Positions 36,001-50,320 are shown, numbered from the stretch's first letter. The stretch is DNA of 64,000 nucleotides from Metellina segmentata (GCA_947359465.1 OX375883.1:94748293-94812292); one strand, 5' to 3'. The notes: generated by a model not told the origin, from the sequence alone. Translations and numbers: made by a program.

Positions 36001-36982
36001 TGCCGAGCGAAATGGGAGGGGTCTTTGTAATTTCAAAGCTCCCAATCCAAGTTCTCAGGCGATGTAATTTCTAAGGGAATGAAAAGGTATTTGACTGAGA
36101 TGTGGTGAGAGTGTTTTGTGTGAAGTATTCCCATAGAAATTAACGTGCTGCCGAGCGAAATGGGAGGGGTCTTTGTAATTTCAAAGCTCCCAATCCAAGT
36201 TCACAGGCGATGTAATTTCTATGGGAATGAAAAGGTATTTGACTGAGATGTGGTGAGAGTGTTTTGTGTGAAGTATTCCCATAGAAATTAACGTGCTGCC
36301 GAGCGAAATGTGAGGGGTCTTTGTAATTTCAAAGCTCCCAATCCAAGTTCTCAGGCGATGTAATTTCTAAGGGAATGAAAAGGTATTTGACTGAGATGTG
36401 GTGAGAGTGTTTTGTGTGAAGTATTCCCATAGAAATTAACGTGCTGCCGAGCGAAATGGGAGGGGTCTTTGTAATTTCAAAGCTCCCAATCCAAGTTCTC
36501 AGGCGATGTAATTTCTATGGGAATGAAAAGGTATTTGACTGAGATGTGGTGAGAGTGTTTTGTGTGAAGTATTCCCACAGAAATTAACGTGCTGCCGAGC
36601 GAAATGTGAGGGGTCTTTGTAATTTCAAAGCTCCCAATCCAAGTTCTCAGGCGATGTAATTTCTATGGGAATGAAAAGGTATTTGACTGAGATGTAGGGA
36701 GAGTGTTTTTTGTGAAGTATTCCCATAGAAATTAACGTGCTGCCGAGCGAAATGGGAGGGGTCTTTGTAATTTCAAAGCTCCCAATCCAAGTTCTCAGGC
36801 GATGTAATTTCTAAGGGAATGAAAAGGTATTTGACTGAGATGTAGGGAGAGTGTTTTTTGTGAAGTATTCCCATAGAAATTAACGTGCTGCCGAGCGAAA
36901 TGGGAGGGGTCTTTGTAATTTCAAAGCTCCCAATCCAAGTTCTCAGGCGATGTAATTTCTAAGGGTATGAAAAGGTATTTGA
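33100..36982. repeat. 18-monomer step of 2,667 bp (33100-34315 / 35767-36982)
   Basis: ttcaaaggagatg followed by tattttactg occurs at 33239 and 35906, and cccacagaaat at 33907 and 36574; both pairs are 2,667 bp apart. That is 18 monomers plus 3 bp, explained by a 4-bp insertion near 34597 and a 1-bp deletion in a gtttttgtg monomer. Left of 33,100 the best offset falls to 2,519 bp, showing one monomer fewer in the left unit. Confidence 0.7.
34462..34613 (+). repeat. 152-bp monomer with a 4-bp duplication
   Basis: The end of this monomer reads gggaatgaatgaaaagg, with gaat repeated near 34594-34601, so its boundaries are 152 bp apart. I saw this insertion only once, so it is a private mark of this locus. 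It looks like replication slippage. Confidence 0.85.
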
Positions 36983-38290
36983 CTGAGATGTGGGGGGAGT
37001 GTTTTGTGTGAAGTATTCCCATAGAAATTAACGTGCTGCCGAGCGAAATGTGAGGGGTCTTTGTAATTTCAAAGCTCCCAATCCAAGTTCTCAGGCGATG
37101 TAATTTCTATGGGAATGAAAAGGTATTTGACTGAGATGTGGGGAGAGTGTTTTGTGTGAAGTATTCCCATAGAAATTAACGTGCTGCCGAGCGAAATGGG
37201 AGGGGTCTTTGTAATTTCAAAGCTCCCAATCCAAGTTCTCAGGCGATGTAATTTCTAAGGGAATGAAAAGGTATTTGACTGAGATGTGGGGAGAGTGTTT
37301 TGTGTGAAGTATTCCCATAGAAATTAACGTGCTGCCGAGCGAAATGGGAGGGGTCTTTGTAATTTCAAAGCTCCCAATCCAAGTTCTCAGGCGATGTAAT
37401 TTCTATGGGAATGAAAAGGTATTTGACTGAGATGTGGTGAGAGTGTTTTGTGTGAAGTATTCCCACAGAAATTAACGTGCTGCCGAGCGAAATGTGAGGG
37501 GTCTTTGTAATTTCAAAGCTCCCAATCCAAGTTCTCAGGCGATGTAATTTCTATGGGAATGAAAAGGTATTTGACTGAGATGTAGGGAGAGTGTTTTTTG
37601 TGAAGTATTCCCATAGAAATTAACGTGCTGCCGAGCGAAATGGGAGGGGTCTTTGTAATTTCAAAGCTCCCAATCCAAGTTCTCAGGCGATGTAATTTCT
37701 AAGGGAATGAAAAGGTATTTGACTGAGATGTAGGGAGAGTGTTTTTTGTGAAGTATTCCCATAGAAATTAACGTGCTGCCGAGCGAAATGGGAGGGGTCT
37801 TTGTAATTTCAAAGCTCCCAATCCAAGTTCTCAGGCGATGTAATTTCTAAGGGTATGAAAAGGTATTTGACTGAGATGTGGGGGGAGTGTTTTGTGTGAA
37901 GTATTCCCATAGAAATTAACGTGCTGCCGAGCGAAATGTGAGGGGTCTTTGTAATTTCAAAGCTCCCAATCCAAGTTCTCAGGCGATGTAATTTCTATGG
38001 GAATGAAAAGGTATTTGACTGAGATGTGGGGAGAGTGTTTTGTGTGAAGTATTCCCATAGAAATTAACGTGCTGCCGAGCGAAATGGGAGGGGTCTTTGT
38101 AATTTCAAAGCTCCCAATCCAAGTTCTCAGGCGATGTAATTTCTAAGGGAATGAAAAGGTATTTGACTGAGATGTGGGGAGAGTTTTTTGTGTGAAGTAT
38201 TCCCATAGAAATTAACGTGCTGCCGAGCGAAATGGGAGGGGTCTTTGTAATTTCAAAGCTCCCAATCCAAGTTCTCAGGCGATGTAATTT
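36410..38290. repeat. Tandem 6-monomer HOR, 888-bp step
   Basis: cccacagaaat lies at 36574 and 37462, exactly 888 bp (6 x 148) apart. The following gtagggag/ttttttgtg monomers and the gggtatg/gtggggggag monomer repeat in the same order. The similarity is one full unit long, as expected of a simple tandem duplication. A single variant gagttttttgtg near 38181 is private to the right-hand end. Confidence 0.75.
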
Positions 38291-38749
38291 CTATGGGAAT
38301 GAAAAGGTATTTGACTGAGATGTGGGGAGAGTGTTTTGTGTGAAGTATTCCCATAGAAATTAACGTGCTGCCGAGCGAAATGGGAGGGGACTTTGTAATT
38401 TCAAAGCTCCCAATCCAAGTTCTCAGGCGATGTAATTTCTAAGGGAATGAAAATTATTTGACTGAGATGTGGGGAGAGTGTTTTGTGTGAAGTATTCCCA
38501 TAGAAATTAACGTGCTGCCGAGCGAAATGGGAGGGGTCTTTGTAATTTCAAAGCTCCCAATCCAAGTTCTCAGGCGATGTAATTTCTAAGGGAATGAAAA
38601 TTATTTGACTGAGATGTGGGGAGAGTGTTTTGCGTGAAGTATTCCCATAGAAATTAACGTGCTGCCGAGCGAAATGGGAGGGGTCTTTGTTATTTCAAAG
38701 CTCCCAATCCAAGTTCAAAGGCGATGTAATTTCTATGGGAATGAAAAGG

Positions 38750-41700
38750 TATTTGACTGAGATGTGGGGAGAGTGTTTTGTGTGAAGTATTCCCATAGAA
38801 ATTAACGTGCTGCCGAGCGAAATGGGAGGGGTCTTTGTAATTTCAAAGCTCCCAATCCAAGTTCTCAGGCGATGTAATTTCTAAGGGAATGAAAAGGTAT
38901 TTGACTGAGATGTGGTGAGAGTGTTTTGTGTGAAGTATTCCCATAGAAATTAACGTGCTGCCGAGCGAAATGGGAGGGGTCTTTGTAATTTCAAAGCTCC
39001 CAATCCAAGTTCACAGGCGATGTAATTTCTATGGGAATGAAAAGGTATTTGACTGAGATGTGGTGAGAGTGTTTTGTGTGAAGTATTCCCATAGAAATTA
39101 ACGTGCTGCCGAGCGAAATGTGAGGGGTCTTTGTAATTTCAAAGCTCCCAATCCAAGTTCTCAGGCGATGTAATTTCTAAGGGAATGAAAAGGTATTTGA
39201 CTGAGATGTGGTGAGAGTGTTTTGTGTGAAGTATTCCCATAGAAATTAACGTGCTGCCGAGCGAAATGGGAGGGGTCTTTGTAATTTCAAAGCTCCCAAT
39301 CCAAGTTCTCAGGCGATGTAATTTCTATGGGAATGAAAAGGTATTTGACTGAGATGTGGTGAGAGTGTTTTGTGTGAAGTATACAAATAGAAATTAACGT
39401 GCTGCCGAGCGAAATGTGAGGGGTCTTTGTAATTTCAAAGCTCCCAATCCAAGTTCTCAGGCGATGTAATTTCTAAGGGAATGAAAAGGTATTTGACTGA
39501 GATGTGGTGAGAGTGTTTTGTGTGAAGTATTCCCATAGAAATTAACGTGCTGCCGAGCGAAATGGGAGGGGTCTTTGTAATTTCTAAGCTCCCAATCCAA
39601 GTTCTCAGGCGATGTAATTTCTAAGGGAATGAAAAGGTATTTGACTGAGTAGTGGGGAGAGTGTTTTGTGTGAAGTATTCCCATAGAAATTAACGTGTTG
39701 CCGAGCGAAATGGGAGGGGTCTTTGTAATTTCAAAGATCCCAATCCAAGTTCTCAGGCGATGTAATTTCTATGGGAATGAAAAGGTATTTGACTGAGATG
39801 TAGGGAGAGTGTTTTTTGTGAAGTATTCCCATAGAAATTAACGTGCTGCCGAGCGAAATGGGAGGGGTCTTTGTAATTTCAAAGCTCCCAATCCAAGTTC
39901 TCAGGCGATGTAATTTCTAAGGGAATGAAAAGGTATTTGACTGAGATGTGGGGAGAGTGTTTTGTGTGAAGTATTCCCATAGAAATTAACGTGCTGCCGA
40001 GCGAAATGGGAGGGGTCTTTGTAATTTCAAAGCTCCCAATCCAAGTTCTCAGGCGATGTAATTTCTAAGGGTATGAAAAGGTATTTGACTGAGATGTGGG
40101 GGGAGTGTTTTGTGTGAAGTATTCCCATAGAAATTAACGTGCTGCCGAGCGAAATGTGAGGGGTCTTTGTAATTTCAAAGCTCCCAATCCAAGTTCTCAG
40201 GCGATGTAATTTCTAAGGGAATGAAAAGGTATTTGACTGAGATGTGGTGAGAGTGTTTTGTGTGAAGTATTCCCATAGAAATTAACGTGCTGCCGAGCGA
40301 AATGGGAGGGGTCTTTGTAATTTCAAAGCTCCCAATCCAAGTTCACAGGCGATGTAATTTCTATGGGAATGAAAAGGTATTTGACTGAGATGTGGTGAGA
40401 GTGTTTTGTGTGAAGTATTCCCATAGAAATAAACGTGCTGCCGAGCGAAATGTGAGGGGTCTTTGTAATTTCAAAGCTCCCAATCCAAGTTCTCAGGCGA
40501 TGTAATTTCTAAGGGAATGAAAAGGTATTTGACTGAGATGTGGTGAGAGTGTTTTGTGTGAAGTATTCCCATAGAAATTAACGTGCTGCCGAGCGAAATG
40601 GGAGGGGTCTTTGTAATTTCAAAGCTCCCAATCCAAGTTCTCAGGCGATGTAATTTCTAAGGGAATGAAAAGGTATTTGACTGAGATGTAGGGAGAGTGT
40701 TTTTTGTGAAGTATTCCCATAGAAATTAACGTGCTGCCGAGCGAAATGGGAGGGGTCTTTGTAATTTCAAAGCTCCCAATCCAAGTTCTCAGGCGATGTA
40801 ATTTCTAAGGGAATGAAAAGGTATTTGACTGAGATGTGGGGAGAGTGTTTTGTGTGAAGTATTCCCATAGAAATTAACGTGCTGCCGAGCGAAATGGGAG
40901 GGGTCTTTGTAATTTCAAAGCTCCCAATCCAAGTTCTCAGGCGATGTAATTTCTATGGGAATGAAAAGGTATTTGACTGAGATGTAGGGAGAGTGTTTTT
41001 TGTGAAGTATTCCCATAGAAATTAACGTGCTGCCGAGCGAAATGGGAGGGGTCTTTGTAATTTCAAAGCTCCCAATCCAAGTTCTCAGGCGATGTAATTT
41101 CTAAGGGTATGAAAAGGTATTTGACTGAGATGTGGGGGGAGTGTTTTGTGTGAAGTATTCCCATAGAAATTAACGTGCTGCCGAGCGAAATGTGAGGGGT
41201 CTTTGTAATTTCAAAGCTCCCAATCCAAGTTCTCAGGCGATGTAATTTCTATGGGAATGAAAAGGTATTTGACTGAGATGTGGGGAGAGTGTTTTGTGTG
41301 AAGTATTCCCATAGAAATTAACGTGCTGCCGAGCGAAATGGGAGGGGTCTTTGTAATTTCAAAGCTCCCAATCCAAGTTCTCAGGCGATGTAATTTCTAA
41401 GGGAATGAAAAGGTATTTGACTGAGATGTGGGGAGAGTGTTTTGTGTGAAGTATTCCCATAGAAATTAACGTGCTGCCGAGCGAAATGGGAGGGGTCTTT
41501 GTAATTTCAAAGCTCCCAATCCAAGTTCTCAGGCGATGTAATTTCTAAGGGAATGAAAAGGTATTTGACTGAGATGTGGTGAGAGTGTTTTGTGTGAAGT
41601 ATTCCCATAGAAATTAACGTGCTGCCGAGCGAAATGGGAGGGGTCTTTGTAATTTCAAAGCTCCCAATCCAAGTTCACAGGCGATGTAATTTCTATGGGA

Positions 41701-44200
41701 ATGAAAAGGTATTTGACTGAGATGTGGTGAGAGTGTTTTGTGTGAAGTATTCCCATAGAAATTAACGTGCTGCCGAGCGAAATGTGAGGGGTCTTTGTAA
41801 TTTCAAAGCTCCCAATCCAAGTTCTCAGGCGATGTAATTTCTAAGGGAATGAAAAGGTATTTGACTGAGATGTGGTGAGAGTGTTTTGTGTGAAGTATTC
41901 CCATAGAAATTAACGTGCTGCCGAGCGAAATGGGAGGGGTCTTTGTAATTTCAAAGCTCCCAATCCAAGTTCTCAGGCGATGTAATTTCTATGGGAATGA
42001 AAAGGTATTTGACTGAGATGTGGTGAGAGTGTTTTGTGTGAAGTATACAAATAGAAATTAACGTGCTGCCGAGCGAAATGTGAGGGGTCTTTGTAATTTC
42101 AAAGCTCCCAATCCAAGTTCTCAGGCGATGTAATTTCTAAGGGAATGAAAAGGTATTTGACTGAGATGTGGTGAGAGTGTTTTGTGTGAAGTATTCCCAT
42201 AGAAATTAACGTGCTGCCGAGCGAAATGGGAGGGGTCTTTGTAATTTCTAAGCTCCCAATCCAAGTTCTCAGGCGATGTAATTTCTAAGGGAATGAAAAG
42301 GTATTTGACTGAGTAGTGGGGAGAGTGTTTTGTGTGAAGTATTCCCATAGAAATTAACGTGTTGCCGAGCGAAATGGGAGGGGTCTTTGTAATTTCAAAG
42401 ATCCCAATCCAAGTTCTCAGGCGATGTAATTTCTATGGGAATGAAAAGGTATTTGACTGAGATGTAGGGAGAGTGTTTTTTGTGAAGTATTCCCATAGAA
42501 ATTAACGTGCTGCCGAGCGAAATGGGAGGGGTCTTTGTAATTTCAAAGCTCCCAATCCAAGTTCTCAGGCGATGTAATTTCTAAGGGAATGAAAAGGTAT
42601 TTGACTGAGATGTGGGGAGAGTGTTTTGTGTGAAGTATTCCCATAGAAATTAACGTGCTGCCGAGCGAAATGGGAGGGGTCTTTGTAATTTCAAAGCTCC
42701 CAATCCAAGTTCTCAGGCGATGTAATTTCTAAGGGTATGAAAAGGTATTTGACTGAGATGTGGGGGGAGTGTTTTGTGTGAAGTATTCCCATAGAAATTA
42801 ACGTGCTGCCGAGCGAAATGTGAGGGGTCTTTGTAATTTCAAAGCTCCCAATCCAAGTTCTCAGGCGATGTAATTTCTAAGGGAATGAAAAGGTATTTGA
42901 CTGAGATGTGGTGAGAGTGTTTTGTGTGAAGTATTCCCATAGAAATTAACGTGCTGCCGAGCGAAATGGGAGGGGTCTTTGTAATTTCAAAGCTCCCAAT
43001 CCAAGTTCACAGGCGATGTAATTTCTATGGGAATGAAAAGGTATTTGACTGAGATGTGGTGAGAGTGTTTTGTGTGAAGTATTCCCATAGAAATAAACGT
43101 GCTGCCGAGCGAAATGTGAGGGGTCTTTGTAATTTCAAAGCTCCCAATCCAAGTTCTCAGGCGATGTAATTTCTAAGGGAATGAAAAGGTATTTGACTGA
43201 GATGTGGTGAGAGTGTTTTGTGTGAAGTATTCCCATAGAAATTAACGTGCTGCCGAGCGAAATGGGAGGGGTCTTTGTAATTTCAAAGCTCCCAATCCAA
43301 GTTCTCAGGCGATGTAATTTCTAAGGGAATGAAAAGGTATTTGACTGAGATGTAGGGAGAGTGTTTTTTGTGAAGTATTCCCATAGAAATTAACGTGCTG
43401 CCGAGCGAAATGGGAGGGGTCTTTGTAATTTCAAAGCTCCCAATCCAAGTTCTCAGGCGATGTAATTTCTAAGGGAATGAAAAGGTATTTGACTGAGATG
43501 TGGGGAGAGTGTTTTGTGTGAAGTATTCCCATAGAAATTAACGTGCTGCCGAGCGAAATGGGAGGGGTCTTTGTAATTTCAAAGCTCCCAATCCAAGTTC
43601 TCAGGCGATGTAATTTCTATGGGAATGAAAAGGTATTTGACTGAGATGTAGGGAGAGTGTTTTTTGTGAAGTATTCCCATAGAAATTAACGTGCTGCCGA
43701 GCGAAATGGGAGGGGTCTTTGTAATTTCAAAGCTCCCAATCCAAGTTCTCAGGCGATGTAATTTCTAAGGGTATGAAAAGGTATTTGACTGAGATGTGGG
43801 GGGAGTGTTTTGTGTGAAGTATTCCCATAGAAATTAACGTGCTGCCGAGCGAAATGTGAGGGGTCTTTGTAATTTCAAAGCTCCCAATCCAAGTTCTCAG
43901 GCGATGTAATTTCTATGGGAATGAAAAGGTATTTGACTGAGATGTGGGGAGAGTGTTTTGTGTGAAGTATTCCCATAGAAATTAACGTGCTGCCGAGCGA
44001 AATGGGAGGGGTCTTTGTAATTTCAAAGCTCCCAATCCAAGTTCTCAGGCGATGTAATTTCTAAGGGAATGAAAAGGTATTTGACTGAGATGTGGGGAGA
44101 GTGTTTTGTGTGAAGTATTCCCATAGAAATTAACGTGCTGCCGAGCGAAATGGGAGGGGTCTTTGTAATTTCAAAGCTCCCAATCCAAGTTCTCAGGCGA
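38750..44200. repeat. Tandem 18-monomer HOR, exact 2,664-bp step
   Basis: Markers recur exactly 18 x 148 = 2,664 bp apart: the unusual atacaaatag at 39381 and 42045, the GATC site at 39736 and 42400, and gaaataaacgtg (c at 40434 and 43098). No net indel separates the copies. Similarity runs from about 38,750-41,540 to 41,414-44,204, so the copies abut and together make a head-to-tail pair. Before it the left copy has ttcaaagg where the right has ttctcagg; after it gtggtgag faces gtggggag. Confidence 0.85.
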
Positions 44201-45699
44201 TGTAATTTCTATGGGAATGAAAAGGTATTTGACTGAGATGTGGGGAGAGTGTTTTGTGTGAAGTATTCCCATAGAAATTAACGTGCTGCCGAGCGAAATG
44301 GGAGGGGACTTTGTAATTTCAAAGCTCCCAATCCAAGTTCTCAGGCGATGTAATTTCTAAGGGAATGAAAATTATTTGACTGAGATGTGGGGAGAGTGTT
44401 TTGTGTGAAGTATTCCCATAGAAATTAACGTGCTGCCGAGCGAAATGGGAGGGGTCTTTGTAATTTCAAAGCTCCCAATCCAAGTTCTCAGGCGATGTAA
44501 TTTCTAAGGGAATGAAAATTATTTGACTGAGATGTGGGGAGAGTGTTTTGCGTGAAGTATTCCCATAGAAATTAACGTGCTGCCGAGCGAAATGGGAGGG
44601 GTCTTTGTTATTTCAAAGCTCCCAATCCAAGTTCAAAGGCGATGTAATTTCTATGGGAATGAAAAGGTATTTGACTGAGATGTGGGGAGAGTGTTTTGTG
44701 TGAAGTATTCCCATAGAAATTAACGTGCTGCCGAGCGAAATGGGAGGGGTCTTTGTAATTTCAAAGCTCCCAATCCAAGTTCTCAGGCGATGTAATTTCT
44801 AAGGGAATGAAAAGGTATTTGACTGAGATGTGGTGAGAGTGTTTTGTGTGAAGTATTCCCATAGAAATTAACGTGCTGCCGAGCGAAATGGGAGGGGTCT
44901 TTGTAATTTCAAAGCTCCCAATCCAAGTTCACAGGCGATGTAATTTCTATGGGAATGAAAAGGTATTTGACTGAGATGTGGTGAGAGTGTTTTGTGTGAA
45001 GTATTCCCATAGAAATTAACGTGCTGCCGAGCGAAATGTGAGGGGTCTTTGTAATTTCAAAGCTCCCAATCCAAGTTCTCAGGCGATGTAATTTCTAAGG
45101 GAATGAAAAGGTATTTGACTGAGATGTGGTGAGAGTGTTTTGTGTGAAGTATTCCCATAGAAATTAACGTGCTGCCGAGCGAAATGTGAGGGGTCTTTGT
45201 AATTTCAAAGCTCCCAATCCAAGTTCTCAGGCGATGTAATTTCTAAGGGAATGAAAAGGTATTTGACTGAGATGTGGGGAGAGTGTTTTGTGTGAAGTAT
45301 TCCCATAGAAATTAACGTGCTGCCGAGCGAAATGGGAGGGGTCTTTGTAATTTCTAAGCTCCCAATCCAAGTTCTCAGGCGATGTAATTTCTAAGGGAAT
45401 GAAAAGGTATTTGACTGAGTAGTGGGGAGAGTGTTTTGTGTGAAGTATTCCCATAGAAATTAACGTGTTGCCGAGCGAAATGGGAGGGGTCTTTGTAATT
45501 TCAAAGATCCCAATCCAAGTTCTCAGGCGATGTAATTTCTATGGGAATGAAAAGGTATTTGACTGAGATGTAGGGAGAGTGTTTTTTGTGAAGTATTCCC
45601 ATAGAAATTAACGTGCTGCCGAGCGAAATGGGAGGGGTCTTTGTAATTTCAAAGCTCCCAATCCAAGTTCTCAGGCGATGTAATTTCTAAGGGAATGAA

Positions 45700-48600
45700 A
45701 AGGTATTTGACTGAGATGTGGGGAGAGTGTTTTGTGTGAAGTATTCCCATAGAAATTAACGTGCTGCCGAGCGAAATGGGAGGGGTCTTTGTAATTTCAA
45801 AGCTCCCAATCCAAGTTCTCAGGCGATGTAATTTCTAAGGGTATGAAAAGGTATTTGACTGAGATGTGGGGGGAGTGTTTTGTGTGAAGTATTCCCATAG
45901 AAATTAACGTGCTGCCGAGCGAAATGTGAGGGGTCTTTGTAATTTCAAAGCTCCCAATCCAAGTTCTCAGGCGATATAATTTCTATGGGAATGAAAAGGT
46001 ATTTGACTGAGATGTGGGGAGAGTGTTTTGTGTGAAGTATTCCCATAGAAATTAACGTGCTGCCGAGCGAAATGGGAGGGGTCTTTGTAATTTCAAAGCT
46101 CCCAATCCAAGTTCTCAGGCGATGTAATTTCTAAGGGAATGAAAAGGTATTTGACTGAGATGTGGGGAGAGTGTTTTGTGTGAAGTATTCCCATAGAAAT
46201 TAACGTGCTGCCGAGCGGAATGGGAGGGGTCTTTGTAATTTCAAAGCTCCCAATCCAAGTTCTCAGGCGATGTAATTTCTATGGGAATGAAAAGGTATTT
46301 GACTGAGATGTGGGGAGAGTGTTTTGTGTGAAGTATTCCCATAGAAATTAACGTGCTGCCGAGCGAAATGGGAGGGGACTTTGTAATTTCAAAGCTCCCA
46401 ATCCAAGTTCTCAGGCGATGTAATTTCTAAGGGAATGAAAATTATTTGACTGAGATGTGGGGAGAGTGTTTTGTGTGAAGTATTCCCATAGAAATTAACG
46501 TGCTGCCGAGCGAAATGGGAGGGGTCTTTGTAATTTCAAAGCTCCCAATCCAAGTTCTCAGGCGATGTAATTTCTAAGGGAATGAAAATTATTTGACTGA
46601 GATGTGGGGAGAGTGTTTTGCGTGAAGTATTCCCATAGAAATTAACGTGCTGCCGAGCGAAATGGGAGGGGTCTTTGTTATTTCAAAGCTCCCAATCCAA
46701 GTTCAAAGGAGATGTAATTTCTATGGGAATGAAAAGGTATTTGACTGAGATGTGGGGAGAGTGTTTTGTGTGAAGTATTCCCATAGAAATTAACGTGCTG
46801 CCGAGCGAAATGGGAGGGGTCTTTGTAATTTCAAAGCTCCCAATCCAAGTTCTCAGGCGATGTAATTTCTAAGGGAATGAAAAGGTATTTGACTGAGATG
46901 TGGTGAGAGTGTTTTGTGTGAAGTATTCCCATAGAAATTAACGTGCTGCCGAGCGAAATGGGAGGGGTCTTTGTAATTTCAAAGCTCCCAATCCAAGTTC
47001 ACAGGCGATGTAATTTCTATGGGAATGAAAAGGTATTTGACTGAGATGTGGTGAGAGTGTTTTGTGTGAAGTATTCCCATAGAAATTAACGTGCTGCCGA
47101 GCGAAATGTGAGGGGTCTTTGTAATTTCAAAGCTCCCAATCCAAGTTCTCAGGCGATGTAATTTCTAAGGGAATGAAAAGGTATTTGACTGAGATGTGGT
47201 GAGAGTGTTTTGTGTGAAGTATTCCCATAGAAATTAACGTGCTGCCGAGCGAAATGGGAGGGGGCTTTGTAATTTCAAAGCTCCCAATCCAAGTTCTCAG
47301 GCGATGTAATTTCTATGGGAATGAAAAGGTATTTGACTGAGATGTGGTGAGAGTGTTTTGTGTGAAGTATTCCCATAGAAATTAACGTGCTGCCGAGCGA
47401 AATGTGAGGGGTCTTTGTAATTTCAAAGCTCCCAATCCAAGTTCTCAGGCGATGTAATTTCTATGGGAATGAAAAGGTATTTGACTGAGATGTAGGGAGA
47501 GTGTTTTTTGTGAAGTATTCCCATAGAAATTAACGTGCTGCCGAGCGAAATGGGAGGGGTCTTTGTAATTTCAAAGCTCCCAATCCAAGTTCTCAGGCGA
47601 TGTAATTTCTAAGGGAATGAAAAGGTATTTGACTGAGATGTAGGGAGAGTGTTTTTTGTGTAGTATTCCCATAGAAATTAACGTGCTGCCGAGCGAAATG
47701 GGAGGGGTCTTTGTAATTTCAAAGCTCCCAATCCAAGTTCTCAGGCGATGTAATTTCTAAGGGAATGAAAAGGTATTTGACTGAGATGTGGGGAGAGTGT
47801 TTTGTGTGAAGTATTCCCATAGAAATTAACGTGCTGCCGAGCGAAATGGGAGGGGTCTTTGTAATTTCAAAGCTCCCAATCCAAGTTCTCAGGCGATGTA
47901 ATTTCTAAGGGTATGAAAAGGTATTTGACTGAGATGTGGGGGGAGTGTTTTGTGTGAAGTATTCCCATAGAAATTAACGTGCTGCCGAGCGAAATGTGAG
48001 GGGTCTTTGTAATTTCAAAGCTCCCAATCCAAGTTCTCAGGCGATGTAATTTCTATGGGAATGAAAAGGTATTTGACTGAGATGTGGGGAGAGTGTTTTG
48101 TGTGAAGTATTCCCATAGAAATTAACGTGCTGCCGAGCGAAATGGGAGGGGTCTTTGTAATTTCAAAGCTCCCAATCCAAGTTCTCAGGCGATGTAATTT
48201 CTAAGGGAATGAAAAGGTATTTGACTGAGATGTGGGGAGAGTGTTTTGTGTGAAGTATTCCCATAGAAATTAACGTGCTGCTGAGCGAAATGGGAGGGGT
48301 CTTTGTAATTTCAAAGCTCCCAATCCAAGTTCTCAGGCGATGTAATTTCTATGGGAATGAAAAGGTATTTGACTGAGATGTGGGGAGAGTGTTTTGTGTG
48401 AAGTATTCCCATAGAAATTAACGTGCTGCCGAGCGAAATGGGAGGGGACTTTGTAATTTCAAAGCTCCCAATCCAAGTTCTCAGGCGATGTAATTTCTAA
48501 GGGAATGAAAATTATTTGACTGAGATGTGGGGAGAGTGTTTTGTGTGAAGTATTCCCATAGAAATTAACGTGCTGCCGAGCGAAATGGGAGGGTCTTTGT

Positions 48601-49580
48601 AATTTCAAAGCTCCCAATCCAAGTTCTCAGGCGATGTAATTTCTAAGGGAATGAAAATTATTTGACTGAGATGTGGGGAGAGTGTTTTGCGTGAAGTATT
48701 CCCATAGAAATTAACGTGCTGCCGAGCGAAATGGGAGGGGTCTTTGTTATTTCAAAGCTCCCAATCCAAGTTCAAAGGCGATGTAATTTCTATGGGAATG
48801 AAAAGGTATTTGACTGAGATGTGGGGAGAGTGTTTTGTGTGAAGTATTCCCATAGAAATTAACGTGCTGCCGAGCGAAATGGGAGGGGTCTTTGTAATTT
48901 CAAAGCTCCCAATCCAAGTTTTCAGGCGATGTAATTTCTAAGGGAATGAAAAGGTATTTGACTGAGATGTGGTGAGAATGTTTTGTGTGAAGTATTCCCA
49001 TAGAAATTAACGTGCTGCCGAGCGAAATGGGAGGGGTCTTTGTAATTTCAAAGCTCCCAATCCAAGTTCACAGGCGATGTAATTTCTATGGGAATGAAAA
49101 GGTATTTGACTGAGATGTGGTGAGAGTGTTTTGTGTGAAGTATTCCCATAGAAATTAACGTGCTGCCGAGCGAAATGTGAGGGGTCTTTGTAATTTCAAA
49201 GCTCCCAATCCAAGTTCTCAGGCGATGTAATTTCTAAGGGAATGAAAAGGTATTTGACTGAGATGTGGTGAGAGTGTTTTGTGTGAAGTATTCCCATAGA
49301 AATTAACGTGCTGCCGAGCGAAATGGGAGGGGTCTTTGTAATTTCAAAGCTCCCAATCCAAGTTCTCAGGCGATGTAATTTCTATGGGAATGAAAAGGTA
49401 TTTGACTGAGATGTGGTGAGAGTGTTTTGTGTGAAGTATACCCATAGAAATTAACGTGCTGCCGAGCGAAATGTGAGGGGTCTTTGTAATTTCAAAGCTC
49501 CCAATCCAAGTTCTCAGGCGATGTAATTTCTATGGGAATGAAAAGGTATTTGACTGAGATGTAGGGAGAGTGTTTTTTGT
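45700..49580. repeat. 14-monomer step of 2,070 bp
   Basis: gttttgcgtg lies at 46614 and 48684, 2,070 bp apart (14 monomers minus 2). Surrounding ggggact, double attattt and ttcacagg monomers agree. The right-hand copy has lost one G in cgaaatgggagggtct near 48590. Private variants in the pair include gtgtagtatt near 47660, gctgctgagcg near 48280, gagaatgtt near 48976 and ttttcagg near 48919. Confidence 0.7.
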
Positions 49581-50320
49581 GAAGTATTCCCATAGAAATT
49601 AACGTGCTGCCGAGCGAAATGGGAGGGGTCTTTGTAATTTCAAAGCTCCCAATCCAAGTTCTCAGGCGATGTAATTTCTAAGGGTATGAAAAGGTATTTG
49701 ACTGAGATGTGGGGGGAGTGTTTTGTGTGAAGTATTCCCATAGAAATTAACGTGCTGCCGAGCGAAATGTGAGGGGTCTTTGTAATTTCAAAGCTCCCAA
49801 TCCAAGTTCTCAGGCGATGTAATTTCTAAGGGAATGAAAAGGTATTTGACTGAGATGTGGGGTGAGTGTTTTTTGTGAAGTATTCCCATAGAAATTAACG
49901 TGCTGCCGAGCGAAATGGGAGGGGTCTTTGTAATTTCAAAGCTCCCAATCCAAGTTCTCAGGCGATGTAATTTCTAAGGGAATGAAAAGGTATTTGACTG
50001 AGATGTGGGGAGAGTGTTTTGTGTGAAGTATTCCCATAGAAATTAACGTGCTGCCGAGCGAAATGGGAGGGGTCTTTGTAATTTCAAAGCTCCCAATCCA
50101 AGTTCTCAGGCGATGTAATTTCTAAGGGTATGAAAAGGTATTTGACTGAGATGTGGGGGGAGTGTTTTGTGTGAAGTATTCCCATAGAAATTAACGTGCT
50201 GCCGAGCGAAATGTGAGGGGTCTTTGTAATTTCAAAGCTCCCAATCCAAGTTCTCAGGCGATGTAATTTCTAAGGGAATGAAAAGGTATTTGACTGAGAT
50301 GTGGGGTGAGTGTTTTGTGT
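49540..50320. repeat. 3-monomer step of 444 bp at the end of Domain B
   Basis: The gggtatg variant lies at 49682 and 50126, 444 bp (3 x 148) apart, each followed by gtggggggag with tgtgagg and then gtggggtgag. The short unit sits just before the mixed zone of Domain C. Confidence 0.6.
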
